The notes: generated by a model not told the origin, from the letters alone. A stretch of DNA of 64,000 nt from Nocardia ignorata NBRC 108230 (GCF_001612905.1 NZ_BDBI01000009.1:1-64000), one strand, 5' to 3'; shown: positions 37,354 to 46,057, counted from the first letter of the stretch. Numbers and translations are program-made.

Positions 37354-38717
37354 GCCCCGGCCGCCAGGCTCTGGCCGAGCGCGGCTGCGTAGTCGGCCGG
37401 GCAGCCTTCCAAGATCCGGATGTCGGTGCGGCCGTGGCGTTCCAGGATGCTGGCTGCGGTCATCGCGCGTTCCCCGTGTCCGCACATCACCGCCACCGGC
37501 CCGACCGGGATATCGACCAAATGTGCGGCGAGACTGCCGAGTTCGATGTGGCGGGCAGCGGGGACATGCCCGGTGGTGAACTCGCCGCGCTGGCGGATAT
37601 CGAGCACCGTGGGTGCGGGGTGCGCGACCAGCTGGTGTGCGTCGAGCAACGACGCCTTCTCGACCGGTCCGGTCCACGCGGTCATTCCGCCGTCGAGTTC
37701 ACCGGCGAGGGTGTCGAAACCGACTTTTGCTGCCTCCCAAGCGATATCGACGCCGCCCTGGGTATCGTCGCGGACGATGACCACGGGCCGGTCGGCGTCG
37801 ACGACCCAGCCCAGCCAGGTCGCGAAGACCGGCCGCAAGGTGATCGACAGCGCTCCCGGGATGTGACCTGCGGCGAAATCGGCGGCGGGACGAACATCGA
37901 CAACCTGGGCGCCGTCGGTGACCAGTGCGCTGACCTGATCGCCGGTCAACGGGGCAAGAGCGGGCTTGTCACCGAGCACGGCGGGGCCGTGGTGGTTGAT
38001 CTCGCCGAGGCGCAGGAAATAGTCGGGGAAGGTTCCCAGCGAGTCGAGCAGCGCCTCGACGAAAGCGTCCTCGCCGTCGACCTGCAACAGCGGGTTGGTC
38101 GCGCGCTCGCGGCCGATGGTGGAGACCCGTGCAGTGCCGGTAGCCGCCGAGCAGAACGATCCCGCGCCGTGAGTGGGCCAGACCGGGGTGTCGTCGGGCA
38201 GTTCCATCAGCCGCTGCAGCGAGTGGTACTGGGCGCGGGCGAGCGGGATGGTCTGCTCGAGGCTGACCAGGTCGGTACGCCCTGCGGTGCCGACCATCAG
38301 CGAGCCGCCGGTGAACACGCCACGCAGTCGCTGATCCGCATCCCACAGCAGGTAGGACAGGTGCTCGGGAGAATGCCCCGGGGTCGCGAGCGCTTCGAGG
38401 ACGAACTCGCCGACGGTCACGATCTCGCCGTCACCGACTGAGGTGACCTCGAATCCGCGGGGACCGACTTCGGGAGCGATCACGGTCGCGTCCTCGGTAT
38501 CGGCCAGCTCCCGCACGCCGGAGATGAAGTCCGCGTGCAGGTGGGTTTCCACCGCGTAGGCGATCCGCAAGCCGTGGCGGCGCGCTTCGGCGCGCACCTG
38601 GCGCACGTCGCGTTCGGGGTCGATGACCAGGGCGCGGCCGTCGCCGAGGTCGAGCAGATAGGTCGAGTTGCCCAGCCCCTCGTCGATGACGGGGATCAGG
38701 GTGAAGTCGGTAGGCAT
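37350..38717 (-). CDS. Persulfide dioxygenase-rhodanese fusion (MBL plus two rhodanese domains)
   Basis: The 455-residue protein has an N-terminal metallo-beta-lactamase domain of the ETHE1/persulfide dioxygenase type (THLHADFISG, TPGHSPEHLSY, TGGSLMVG). A first rhodanese domain (about 265-355) has no active-site Cys (VVIVRDD). A second (about 365-450) keeps the catalytic Cys in VAVMCGHGER. Such fusions oxidise glutathione- or low-molecular-weight-thiol persulfides to sulfite and handle sulfane sulfur. ATG at 38717 follows GAGGAG. It faces an ArsR-rhodanese regulator across a 182-bp region with three dyads. Confidence 0.93.
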   Translation of the reverse strand: MPTDFTLIPVIDEGLGNSTYLLDLGDGRALVIDPERDVRQVRAEARRHGLRIAYAVETHLHADFISGVRELADTEDATVIAPEVGPRGFEVTSVGDGEIVTVGEFVLEALATPGHSPEHLSYLLWDADQRLRGVFTGGSLMVGTAGRTDLVSLEQTIPLARAQYHSLQRLMELPDDTPVWPTHGAGSFCSAATGTARVSTIGRERATNPLLQVDGEDAFVEALLDSLGTFPDYFLRLGEINHHGPAVLGDKPALAPLTGDQVSALVTDGAQVVDVRPAADFAAGHIPGALSITLRPVFATWLGWVVDADRPVVIVRDDTQGGVDIAWEAAKVGFDTLAGELDGGMTAWTGPVEKASLLDAHQLVAHPAPTVLDIRQRGEFTTGHVPAARHIELGSLAAHLVDIPVGPVAVMCGHGERAMTAASILERHGRTDIRILEGCPADYAAALGQSLAAGA

Positions 38718-38770
38718 GCACGCACTCCTCGGTTGCCTGGCCGGGCCGCAGACGGGACCCGTCACTCGCA

Positions 38771-38896
38771 TATTCCAATCAACCATGGAATAACATAGGA
38801 GCGTATTCCATGGTTTCATGGAAGACAACCGCGCGGTCGGCGACCTGCCGATCGCCTGCTCGGAGCGCGTATCGTATTCCACGGATGATTGGAGAA
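38771..38896. promoter_or_regulatory. Three related TATTCCA dyads: probable operators of the ArsR-rhodanese regulator
   Basis: Site 1 (38771-38792) is TATTCCA-N8-TGGAATA, a perfect 7-bp inverted repeat. Site 2 (38806-38823) is TTCCATG-GTTT-CATGGAA, also perfect. Site 3 (38875-38896) is TATTCCA-N8-TGGAGAA, imperfect, ending just before the regulator's start. The shared TATTCCA half-site in an AT-rich patch of GC-rich DNA strongly suggests repeated operators controlling both divergent units. Confidence 0.6.
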
Positions 38897-38899
38897 GTC

Positions 38900-39571
38900 G
38901 TGAGCAATGACCGCCCTGCCGCGAAGTCGGCGCTGTACGAGGCGTTCGCCACCAGTGGTAAGGCGCTGGCCAGCGGTAAGCGCCTCGAGCTGCTGGACCT
39001 GCTCGCCCAGGGCGAGCGCACCGTCGAATCGCTCGCCGCTGCCGCCGGGTTGAATCTCACGACCGCGTCGGCGCATCTACAGACACTCAAACAGGCCGGA
39101 TTCGTAGCAACCCGACGCGAGGGTGTGCGCATCCACTACCGCCTTGCCGGCGAGGATGTGGCGCAACTGTTCGCGCTGCTCCGCAAGGTCGCCGAAGCTC
39201 ACCAACCCTCCGTGGCACCGGCCCGCGATTCCTACCTGGGTCCGGCCGTCAGCCAGGAAATGACCCGCGAGGAACTGCTGGCCCGCGCCGAATCGGGCAA
39301 GCTCATCGTCTTGGATGTACGTCCCGCCCCCGAGTATCAGGCCGGTCACATCCCGGCAGCGGTCAACATCCCCGTCGACCAGCTGGCCGAGCGCATCGCA
39401 GAACTCCCCGCCGACAGCGAAATCGTCGTCTACTGCCGCGGCGAGTACTGCGTACTGGCCTACGACGCGGTGCGTATGCTCAACGACCACGGCCGCCGAG
39501 CGATCCGGCTCCACGACGGCATGCTCGAATGGCGCCTGGCCGAACTACCTCTCGCCACCGCGCTCGCCTGA
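38900..39571 (+). CDS. ArsR-rhodanese fusion regulator
   Basis: The 223-residue protein has an ArsR-type winged helix (about 10-95; recognition helix LNLTTASAHLQTLKQAGFV) fused to a rhodanese domain (about 115-215) with active-site Cys in VVYCRGEYC. Sulfane-sulfur-sensing ArsR proteins such as SqrR/BigR control persulfide dioxygenase genes; here the attached rhodanese probably supplies or senses persulfide. GTG at 38900 follows GGAG five bases upstream; ATG at 38885 would lie before that site. Confidence 0.92.
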   Translation: MSNDRPAAKSALYEAFATSGKALASGKRLELLDLLAQGERTVESLAAAAGLNLTTASAHLQTLKQAGFVATRREGVRIHYRLAGEDVAQLFALLRKVAEAHQPSVAPARDSYLGPAVSQEMTREELLARAESGKLIVLDVRPAPEYQAGHIPAAVNIPVDQLAERIAELPADSEIVVYCRGEYCVLAYDAVRMLNDHGRRAIRLHDGMLEWRLAELPLATALA

Positions 39572-39662
39572 TACGGCGGGGTTGTCAGGGAGTTCATGTG
39601 CGACGCGCCCGGAACAGCCGCGCAGCGGCACGGATCAGGGCACATCCGCTCCGCCGCCTCCC

Positions 39663-40319
39663 TCACGGCCGCCGTTCGGGCGCCGTCGCGGTTCCGAGGA
39701 TGTGTTCGGACGCTGGGAACGGGAAAGGCATGTCGGGGAACCGGACTCGCTCGTATTCGGTGAGCTCGAATCCCGCGTCGGTGAGTGCGCGTAGGGTGTC
39801 GCGGCCGGTATGACAGCCGCCGTTGAGCAGTGGCCAGACCGTGGCATCAGCCGCTCGTTGCACTCGCCGCGTCCGTGCCGACTCGGATCGAACATGTTCG
39901 AAGAACCGCAGCACGCCGCCCGGTTTGAGGACTCGGGAAACCTCGGCCAGGGCGGCGGCCTGGTCGGGTACCGAGCACAGCACCAGGCTGGTCACAACTG
40001 CGTCGAATAAATCATCTTCTGCCACAATGTATTCCGCGTCACCGGCGATAACCTCGACCCTGATCGGTGCCGCCACGGCGGCCTGTTCGGCCCGGCGGCG
40101 CAGTAGGGGTTCCGGTTCGATGGCTACCAGCCTGGTGACTGTCGACGGATAGAACTCGAAGCTGGCACCTGGACCGGCGCCGACTTCGAGGACCTCGCCG
40201 ACCAATTTCTCGGTGAGCCGGTGTCGATACCGGCTCACCCCTGCCCGTTCCAGCCCGGGACCGGCCAGGCCCGCATAGAACCGGGCAAAGATCGGACGGC
40301 TCTTCATTCGCTGCGGCAT
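39663..40319 (-). CDS. Class I SAM-dependent methyltransferase
   Basis: The 218-residue protein has motif I LEVGAGPGASFEFYP, motif II with AIEPEP, DLFDAVVTSLVLCSV and the post-motif LKPGGVLRFFEHVRS. The layout matches small UbiE/COQ5-like or METTL7-like methyltransferases. It is divergent from a marR gene 66 bp away and so is a likely MarR target. Substrate unknown. Confidence 0.88.
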   Translation of the reverse strand: MPQRMKSRPIFARFYAGLAGPGLERAGVSRYRHRLTEKLVGEVLEVGAGPGASFEFYPSTVTRLVAIEPEPLLRRRAEQAAVAAPIRVEVIAGDAEYIVAEDDLFDAVVTSLVLCSVPDQAAALAEVSRVLKPGGVLRFFEHVRSESARTRRVQRAADATVWPLLNGGCHTGRDTLRALTDAGFELTEYERVRFPDMPFPFPASEHILGTATAPERRP

Positions 40320-40385
40320 TACCCCTCACCGCCTAACTGTTCGGCACCGCCTCGCTTACACTGACAGTAAGGAGGTCGATACATA

Positions 40386-40400
40386 GTGAAGTTACTTCAC
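40386..40400. promoter_or_regulatory. Perfect dyad over the marR start codon
   Basis: GTGAAGTTACTTCAC is a perfect 7-bp inverted repeat with one central base. Its first three bases are the GTG start of marR. A second dyad TTAC-N7-GTAA lies at about 40357-40371. MarR operators often overlap the ribosome site or start, so autorepression is likely and could include the divergent methyltransferase gene. Confidence 0.45.
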
Positions 40401-40853
40401 GATAACGCGGAGAGTCCAAGCCCCGCTAGTGCCGCGACGGACAAACTCTTCGAACTGACCGAAGTCCTCGGGGCGATGATGGAACGCGGCATGGTCGAAC
40501 GTGGCCTCACGCAGGCCAGAGCGCGGTTGCTGTGGCGTCTCCACCACCGCGGACCGCTTACCCAGCGTGCTTTGGCTGATCTCCTCGAAGTCAGCCCCCG
40601 CAACGTCACCGGCCTGCTCGACGGACTCGCCGCCGACGGCTATGTCGACCGACAACCACACCCGACCGACCGGCGAGCCACCCTCGTGACACTCACCGAA
40701 CGCGGCACCGCCTTCGTGCACACGCTACGAACACAACGCGACGAGATGGCCGCTGCACTTCTCGACGGCCTCACTCGAGACCAGATCCAGAACTTCGCGC
40801 AGATCCTCGACGTCATCGTGGACCGGCTCCACGACATCGCGCCCACCTGCTGA
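40386..40853 (+). CDS. MarR-family regulator
   Basis: The 155-residue protein has the MarR winged helix: RARLLWRLHHRGPLTQRALADLL, recognition helix SPRNVTGLLDGLAADGYV, and the wing HPTDRRATLVTLTERG with its conserved D-R pair. N- and C-terminal helices form the dimer interface. GTG start at 40386 follows AAGGAGG at a nine-base gap. The 184 bp after the gene hold nothing I can support. Confidence 0.9.
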   Translation: MKLLHDNAESPSPASAATDKLFELTEVLGAMMERGMVERGLTQARARLLWRLHHRGPLTQRALADLLEVSPRNVTGLLDGLAADGYVDRQPHPTDRRATLVTLTERGTAFVHTLRTQRDEMAAALLDGLTRDQIQNFAQILDVIVDRLHDIAPTC

Positions 40854-41037
40854 CTCGATGGATGCTGTGACTGTCGTTGTCGAGCGCCCTTGTCACGGCG
40901 ATGTGGACCGGGGGTGGTTCGCCGCGCTTTCGTTCTGTGGACGCTGAAGACACTGCACTCCGGCGAGCCGCCCTCGCTCGACGTGTTCGTCAGCGAGGGC
41001 AGGCTCGGGAGAGTCGAAGGTGAATCCTGGGGTGAGA

Positions 41038-41448
41038 TCAGGCTCGGGTGGGCAGCAGCTCAGCGACGAGAGCCTCGACTCGTGTCTTGATCTCATCGCG
41101 GATCGGCCGGACCGAGTCCACACCTTTGCCTGCGGGGTCTTCCAGGATCCAGTCTCGGTAGCTGACACCGGGGAACGACGGGCAGGTGTCCCCGCAGCCC
41201 ATGGTGATGACGACGTCGGAGGTTTCCACGGCGTCGTAGGTGAGGATCTTCGGCTTCTGGTCGGAGATGTCGATGCCGAGTTCGGCCATCGCCTCCACGG
41301 CGGAGGGGTTGATCGTGTCGGCGGGCGCGCTGCCTGCGGAGCGGACCTCGATGGCGTCGCCGGCGAGGTGGGTGAGGAATCCGGCGGCCATCTGGGAGCG
41401 TCCGGCGTTGTGGACGCAGACGAACAGGACGCTGGGCTTGGCGGTCAT
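41038..41448 (-). CDS. arsC: Arsenate reductase (LMW phosphatase fold)
   Basis: The 136-residue ArsC has the P-loop CVHNAGR (C11-R17, CX5R) and a downstream MGCGDTCPSFPG with two cysteines, followed by WILEDP. It reduces arsenate to arsenite, which Acr3 exports. Reductant could be thioredoxin or mycothiol. It is the last gene of the arsR-acr3-arsC-arsC-arsC operon, 15 bp after the previous one. Confidence 0.93.
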   Translation of the reverse strand: MTAKPSVLFVCVHNAGRSQMAAGFLTHLAGDAIEVRSAGSAPADTINPSAVEAMAELGIDISDQKPKILTYDAVETSDVVITMGCGDTCPSFPGVSYRDWILEDPAGKGVDSVRPIRDEIKTRVEALVAELLPTRA

Positions 41449-41463
41449 GTGGGGCAGTGCCTT

Positions 41464-42132
41464 TCAGTTGGCGGGCAGGTCGAGTTCGGCGAGGAGGTGG
41501 CGGACGCGGGTTTCGATCTCGTCGCGGATGAACCGGATGGCGGCGATGTCGAGTTCGGCGGGGTCGTCGAGGTCCCATTCCTCGTAGCGGCGTCCGGGGT
41601 AGAGGGGGCAGGCGTCGCCGCAGCCCATGGTGATGACCACATCGGCGGCCTGGATGATTTCCTCGGTCCATGGCTTGGGGAACTCGGCGGTGATGTCGAT
41701 GCCGACCTCGGCCATCGCGGCGATGGCGGCGGGGTTGATCTCGTCGCCGGGTTCGCTGCCGCCGGACCAGGCCACCGCACGGTCACCGGCGAGGTGGGCG
41801 AAGAACCCGAGGGCCATCTGGGAGCGTCCGGCGTTGTGGGTGCACAGGAACAGCACGGTGGGGGTGCCGGTGTGGGCTTTGCCTTCGACGCGGGCCAGGG
41901 CGTGCAGGCGTTGGCGGGCGAAGCGTTCGGCCAGCAGCGGCAGGTAGTTGATCACGGTCGCGCGTCCGGCGAACTGGTCGTAGGAGGAGTGCAGGAACCG
42001 TTCGATGGTCTCGACGCCGAAGGTGCCGTCGAACTCACGCTGCAGGTGGGTGGCTGCGGTTTTCAGGGCGAGCTGCTGGTCGATGGTCAGGTCGTGGCGG
42101 GTATGGGTGGGCGCGAGTGGGCTGTCGCTCAT
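41464..42132 (-). CDS. arsC: Arsenate reductase with N-terminal helical domain
   Basis: The 222-residue protein has an extra N-terminal helical domain (about 15-85: LKTAATHLQREFDGTFG, ERFLHSSYDQFAG) joined to a complete ArsC domain. That domain has P-loop CTHNAGR (around residue 97), MGCGDACPLYPG and WDLDDP. Fusions of this type occur in actinobacteria; the small N-terminal domain's role is unclear. It overlaps the upstream gene by four bases. Confidence 0.92.
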   Translation of the reverse strand: MSDSPLAPTHTRHDLTIDQQLALKTAATHLQREFDGTFGVETIERFLHSSYDQFAGRATVINYLPLLAERFARQRLHALARVEGKAHTGTPTVLFLCTHNAGRSQMALGFFAHLAGDRAVAWSGGSEPGDEINPAAIAAMAEVGIDITAEFPKPWTEEIIQAADVVITMGCGDACPLYPGRRYEEWDLDDPAELDIAAIRFIRDEIETRVRHLLAELDLPAN

Positions 42133-42563
42133 GAGAGGTTCCGTTGCTCGGCGGGTGTGGTGAGTTCGGTGAGCAGGTTGTTGACGCGGGCGGTGATGTC
42201 GTCGCGGACAAGGCGCATGCGTTCGATGCCGTCGATGCCGCGTTCGGAGGGTTCGTCGGTGTCCCAGTTGATGATTCGCACGCCTTCGACCGGTTCGAGG
42301 TGGACTTCACGGCCGAGGGTCACGACCAGGTCGACCGAGCGGAGTAGGGTCGGGTCGACGGGTTTGGGGATCTCGGCACGGATGTCGACGCCGACTTCGA
42401 GCAGTGATTGTGCCGACAGGGTGTTGATCGAGGTGCCGGGTTTGGTTCCGGCGGAATGGATCTCGAGCCGACCATCGGCGACGGCACGCATCAGTCCGGC
42501 GGCCATCTGGGATTTGCCGCCGTTCTTGACGCACACGAACAGTACGGACGGAGTTGTGTTCAC
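42129..42563 (-). CDS. ArsC-like LMW phosphatase-fold protein with altered active site
   Basis: The 144-residue protein keeps the ArsC fold, but its P-loop is CVKNGGK: CX5K instead of CX5R. The usual cysteine-bearing MGCGDxCP segment is replaced by TLGREVHLEPVEGV, with no cysteine. A normal thioredoxin-coupled mechanism is therefore not possible, although mycothiol-linked chemistry with a single Cys is. The GTG at 42563 starts eight bases after the acr3 stop, inside the operon, so an arsenic-related job is still the best guess. Confidence 0.88.
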   Translation of the reverse strand: MNTTPSVLFVCVKNGGKSQMAAGLMRAVADGRLEIHSAGTKPGTSINTLSAQSLLEVGVDIRAEIPKPVDPTLLRSVDLVVTLGREVHLEPVEGVRIINWDTDEPSERGIDGIERMRLVRDDITARVNNLLTELTTPAEQRNLS

Positions 42564-42570
42564 CGCGGCG

Positions 42571-43662
42571 TCACCTTTTCGGTATCGGTGACCCAGTGGT
42601 CGTGGGCCGGAATCGTTTGCGCAGCGCGAGGGAGACATAGACCAGCCCGACGAGCACTGGTACTTCGATGAGTGGGCCGACGACTCCGGCGAGGGCTTGG
42701 CCGGAGGTGGCGCCGTAGGTGGCGATCGCGACGGCGATGGCGAGTTCGAAGTTGTTGCCCGCAGCGGTGAAGGCGAGGGTGGTGGTGCGCTCATAGCCGA
42801 GGCCCAGTGCCGCGCCCATGGCGTAGCCGCCGCCCCACATGATCGCGAAGTAGGCAAGCAAGGGGATCGCGATGCGGACCACATCGACGGGGTGGGAGGT
42901 GATTTGTTCGCCTTGCAGGGCGAACAGGATCACGATGGTGAACAGCAGTCCGTAGAGCGCCCATGGGCCGATCTTGGGCAGGAAGCTGGCCTCGTACCAG
43001 TCACGGCCCTTGGCGCGTTCACCGAAGCGGCGGGTGAGGAACCCGGCCAGTAGTGGGATACCGAGGAAGATCAGCACTGACTTCGCGATCTGCCACGGTG
43101 AGGTGTCGATGGTGGTTTGTTCCAGGCCGAGCCAGCCGGGTAGGACCGAGAGGTAGAACCAGCCGAGAACGGCGAACATGATCACCTGGAACACCGAGTT
43201 CAACGCGACCAGCACGGCGGCGGCCTCACGGTCGCCGCAGGCCAGGTCGTTCCAGATGATGACCATGGCGATGCAGCGAGCGAGCCCGACGATGATCAGT
43301 CCGGTGCGGTACTCGGGCAGGTCCGGCAGCAGCAGCCAGGCCAGGCCGAACATCAGGGCGGGACCGAGGATCCAGTTCAGGACCAGGGAGCTGATGAGGA
43401 GTTTGCGGTCGCCGGTGACGGTGTCGAGTCGGTCGTAGCGGACCTTGGCCAGCACCGGGTACATCATGATGAGCAGGCCGATGGCGATCGGCAGCGAGAT
43501 GCCGTCGATCTCCACGGCGCTCAGGGTGTCGCCGAGGCCGGGAATCATCCGGCCCAGCAACAGTCCGGCGACCATGGCGACGCCGATCCACACCGGCAGG
43601 AACCGGTCGAGGGTCGACAGCTTGCCGATGACAGCGGGGTGGTCGGTGGTGGTCGTGTTCAT
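42571..43662 (-). CDS. acr3: Acr3 arsenite efflux permease
   Basis: The 363-residue, ten-helix Acr3 protein has the family-defining segments ILGPALMFGLAWLLLPDLPEYR, GLARCIAMVIIWNDLACGD (with the functionally essential Cys in helix 4) and FTAAGNNFELAIAVAIA. It exports arsenite using the proton motive force. Its ATG overlaps the arsR stop by four bases. Confidence 0.95.
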   Translation of the reverse strand: MNTTTTDHPAVIGKLSTLDRFLPVWIGVAMVAGLLLGRMIPGLGDTLSAVEIDGISLPIAIGLLIMMYPVLAKVRYDRLDTVTGDRKLLISSLVLNWILGPALMFGLAWLLLPDLPEYRTGLIIVGLARCIAMVIIWNDLACGDREAAAVLVALNSVFQVIMFAVLGWFYLSVLPGWLGLEQTTIDTSPWQIAKSVLIFLGIPLLAGFLTRRFGERAKGRDWYEASFLPKIGPWALYGLLFTIVILFALQGEQITSHPVDVVRIAIPLLAYFAIMWGGGYAMGAALGLGYERTTTLAFTAAGNNFELAIAVAIATYGATSGQALAGVVGPLIEVPVLVGLVYVSLALRKRFRPTTTGSPIPKR

Positions 43663-44036
43663 GCGGTGGCTCCCACTGCGGCGCCACTCTCGACGAGCAG
43701 GACTTCCGAGAGCCGTTGCAGCGCTTCGGGGACGACTCGGTAGTACACCCAGGAGGCACGGCGTTCACTGTCGAGCAGCCCGGCTTCGCGCAGCACCTTG
43801 AGGTGATGAGAGATCGTGGGCTGGGTCAACTCGATCCCGGCCGACAAGTCACACACGCAGGCTTCTTGGCTCTCGCGCGAGGCGATCGTGCTCAGCAGGC
43901 GCAGCCGGACCGGATCCGAGAGTGCTTTGAACACGCTCGCCAGCTCGACGGCGTGAGGCTCGGACAGGGGCTCGCGCACCAGTGGCGCGGCGGAGCACGC
44001 CTGCACAGGCGTCACCACCAACTTCGACTTCGACAT
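43659..44036 (-). CDS. arsR: ArsR arsenic-responsive repressor
   Basis: The 125-residue repressor has the helix-turn-helix LTQPTISHHLKVLREAGLL and three plausible As(III) ligands: C14 near the N-terminus and C60/C62 in EACVCDL. This resembles actinobacterial ArsR proteins that use N-terminal plus recognition-proximal cysteines. ATG at 44036 is chosen over 44072, since the longer form would read through the operator. First gene of the operon. Confidence 0.95.
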   Translation of the reverse strand: MSKSKLVVTPVQACSAAPLVREPLSEPHAVELASVFKALSDPVRLRLLSTIASRESQEACVCDLSAGIELTQPTISHHLKVLREAGLLDSERRASWVYYRVVPEALQRLSEVLLVESGAAVGATA

Positions 44037-44043
44037 ACGCCTA

Positions 44044-44061
44044 TATTGACCGATATCAATA
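44044..44061. promoter_or_regulatory. ArsR operator dyad
   Basis: TATTGA-N6-TCAATA, a perfect 6-bp inverted repeat, lies eight bases upstream of the arsR start. Its size and AT-rich half-sites fit known ArsR operators. The remaining 274 bp to the SDR gene contain no gene I can support. Confidence 0.6.
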
Positions 44062-44335
44062 CAGCGAGGCAAGCAAACGGCCGGTGAACACTGTGAGGCG
44101 GGTGGTTACCGGACCGGGGAGCAGCGTTCGAGTAGGGCGGTGTCGTGCCAGACGCCGTTACGTTGGGTCTGCGGGGATCCGGGTCTGTTCGACGCCCTCG
44201 CCGAAGAATCCGCGGGCGGGTGCGGCGCGGCCCCGAGCACGGTGCAGGAGCTTGTGCGTCACCGATATCATGTCCCGGGCCTGCCTGCACCTGACAGTGC
44301 CGAACCCGCTCACCGTCGAGGGACGGCCGTCCTCG

Positions 44336-45091
44336 TCATCGTTGGCCGACCGGACGGATGACGATTTCGTTGACATCGACGTCGGCGGGTTGGGCGATGG
44401 CGAAGCCGATGGCACGGCCGATGCTTTCCGGCGAGATCGCGTTGGCACGGTAGGCGACCATGAGGTCTGCCGCATACGGGTCGGTGATGTGGGTGGCGAG
44501 TTCGGATTCGACCACACCAGGCGAGATCGTCGTCACACGGATCCCCGGGATCGACTCTTGCCGCAGGCCCTCGGTGAGGGCCCAGGCGGCGTACTTCGTC
44601 GCCGAGTAGATCGCCGAGGTGGGCACGACCTGGTGTGCGCCGATCGACGCGATCGTCACGACATGCCCCTGTTCGCGGGCGGTGAAGTGCGGCAATACCG
44701 CAGCGATGCCGTTGTACAGACCACGAACGTTCACGTCGAACATCTGGTCCCACTGCTCGACGAGCAAGGCATCGAGTCGCGAAAGCAGCATGACCCCGGC
44801 GTTGGCCACAAGCACATCCAACCGGCCATGCATGGTGACGATGTCGTCGACCACCGCGCCGAACGCGGCGCGATCAGTCACATCGAGCGCCTGCGCCTGC
44901 GCCTCGAGCCCCGCAGCCTCGAGCTCGGCCACGATGACTTCCAGGTGATCGGTACGACGCGCGGTCAGGATGACGCGGTGGCCTTGCTCGGCCAAGCGTC
45001 GCGCTGTCGCCGCGCCGATTCCGCTGCTAGCTCCGGTGACCAGCACAACTTTGGGCGCGGTGGTCGAGTCGAGCGAGATATCTGATGTCAT
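44336..45091 (-). CDS. Short-chain dehydrogenase/reductase
   Basis: The 251-residue classical SDR has the cofactor motif TGASSGIGAATA, NAG(V) in VLVANAGVM, catalytic Ser in TIASIGAHQ and YSATKYA (YxxxK). The Arg after the first motif (ARRTDHLE) suggests NADP preference. The ATG at 45091 is chosen; the upstream extension overlaps the promoter. It is divergent from an XRE regulator 101 bp away, a frequent pairing. Confidence 0.92.
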   Translation of the reverse strand: MTSDISLDSTTAPKVVLVTGASSGIGAATARRLAEQGHRVILTARRTDHLEVIVAELEAAGLEAQAQALDVTDRAAFGAVVDDIVTMHGRLDVLVANAGVMLLSRLDALLVEQWDQMFDVNVRGLYNGIAAVLPHFTAREQGHVVTIASIGAHQVVPTSAIYSATKYAAWALTEGLRQESIPGIRVTTISPGVVESELATHITDPYAADLMVAYRANAISPESIGRAIGFAIAQPADVDVNEIVIRPVGQR

Positions 45092-45192
45092 GGGACCAGC
45101 TTGGATCGGTCGATCGGCCCGAGGAAGGCACCCATCCACCTGGGAGTGCTGCACCCAGGCTGTCGCACGCTGTCGACACTAGACTCGAGGTC

Positions 45193-46047
45193 ATGCAGAA
45201 CCCGCTGGGGGAATTCCTCCGCGCACGCCGTGCACAGGTCAGCCCCCAATCGTTGGGGCTACCCACCCAGAAGAACCGTCGGGTATCGGGGCTGCGACGC
45301 GAGGAGGTCGCGACGATGAGCGGGCTCAGCGCCGACTATTACGTCCGCCTCGAGCAGGGCCGGGAACGCCACCCATCAGCGCAAGTTCTCGAGGCGCTCG
45401 GCCGCGTTCTGCAACTCGATGACGACGCGCGGTTGCATCTGTTTCGAATTGCAGGGCTCGGCCCGAGCGGCCCGCGCCATCCTGGCACCGAACAAGTCGA
45501 TGCGCAGCTGCTACAGCTGATGCAGATGTGGCCGGACAACCCGGCTTTGGTCCTGGGCAGGGCCTACGACGTGCTCGCGGGAAACGACTTGGCTTACGCC
45601 CTGTTCGACGGGTTCGAATACGGGCCGAACCTGCTGACGAAAGTCTTTCTCGATCCGACCGCTGCGAGCTTCTACCCCGATTGGGAAGTCGTGGCCGCTA
45701 ACACGGTCGCCGGTTTCCGCGTACTTCACGGCATGTTTACAGCAGATCGTCGAATCAACGATGTCCTGACGACCACGCGGATGCACAGCGCAACATTCGC
45801 CGACCTGTGGGAGCGCCACGACGCTCGAAGCAAGCGGCCCGAGACCAAGCGATTCGCGCACCCTCACGTCGGACGAATGACGTTGAGCATGAACGCTTTC
45901 GACGTGAAAGCGGCGCCTGGCCAGGAACTGATCGTCTACCACGCCGAACCCGATTCGGTCAGCGCCCACGCGCTCGCCCTTCTGGGCGCCCTGTCCGCGA
46001 CCCGGGCCCGGGAACAAGTCGTTTCCCGGGGCCAGGATCTTCGCTAG
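45193..46047 (+). CDS. XRE/MmyB-type transcriptional regulator
   Basis: The 284-residue protein has an N-terminal helix-turn-helix (FLRARRAQVSPQSLGL, VSGLRREEVATMSGLSADYYVRLEQGR) and a C-terminal MmyB-like PAS ligand domain (about 105-275). This combination commonly controls an adjacent divergent SDR gene in actinobacteria and may bind a fatty acid or other small hydrophobic ligand. Start ATG at 45193. Confidence 0.9.
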   Translation: MQNPLGEFLRARRAQVSPQSLGLPTQKNRRVSGLRREEVATMSGLSADYYVRLEQGRERHPSAQVLEALGRVLQLDDDARLHLFRIAGLGPSGPRHPGTEQVDAQLLQLMQMWPDNPALVLGRAYDVLAGNDLAYALFDGFEYGPNLLTKVFLDPTAASFYPDWEVVAANTVAGFRVLHGMFTADRRINDVLTTTRMHSATFADLWERHDARSKRPETKRFAHPHVGRMTLSMNAFDVKAAPGQELIVYHAEPDSVSAHALALLGALSATRAREQVVSRGQDLR

Positions 46048-46057
46048 CGGACAGCAC

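Noticed and set aside
41020..42591. 523-codon plus-strand frame
   Set aside because: Antisense to three arsC-type genes; extremely Gly/Val/Asp-rich, a codon-shadow pattern.
44062..44335. Possible small gene between arsR and the SDR gene
   Set aside because: Short frames on both strands have no ribosome site or recognisable domain.
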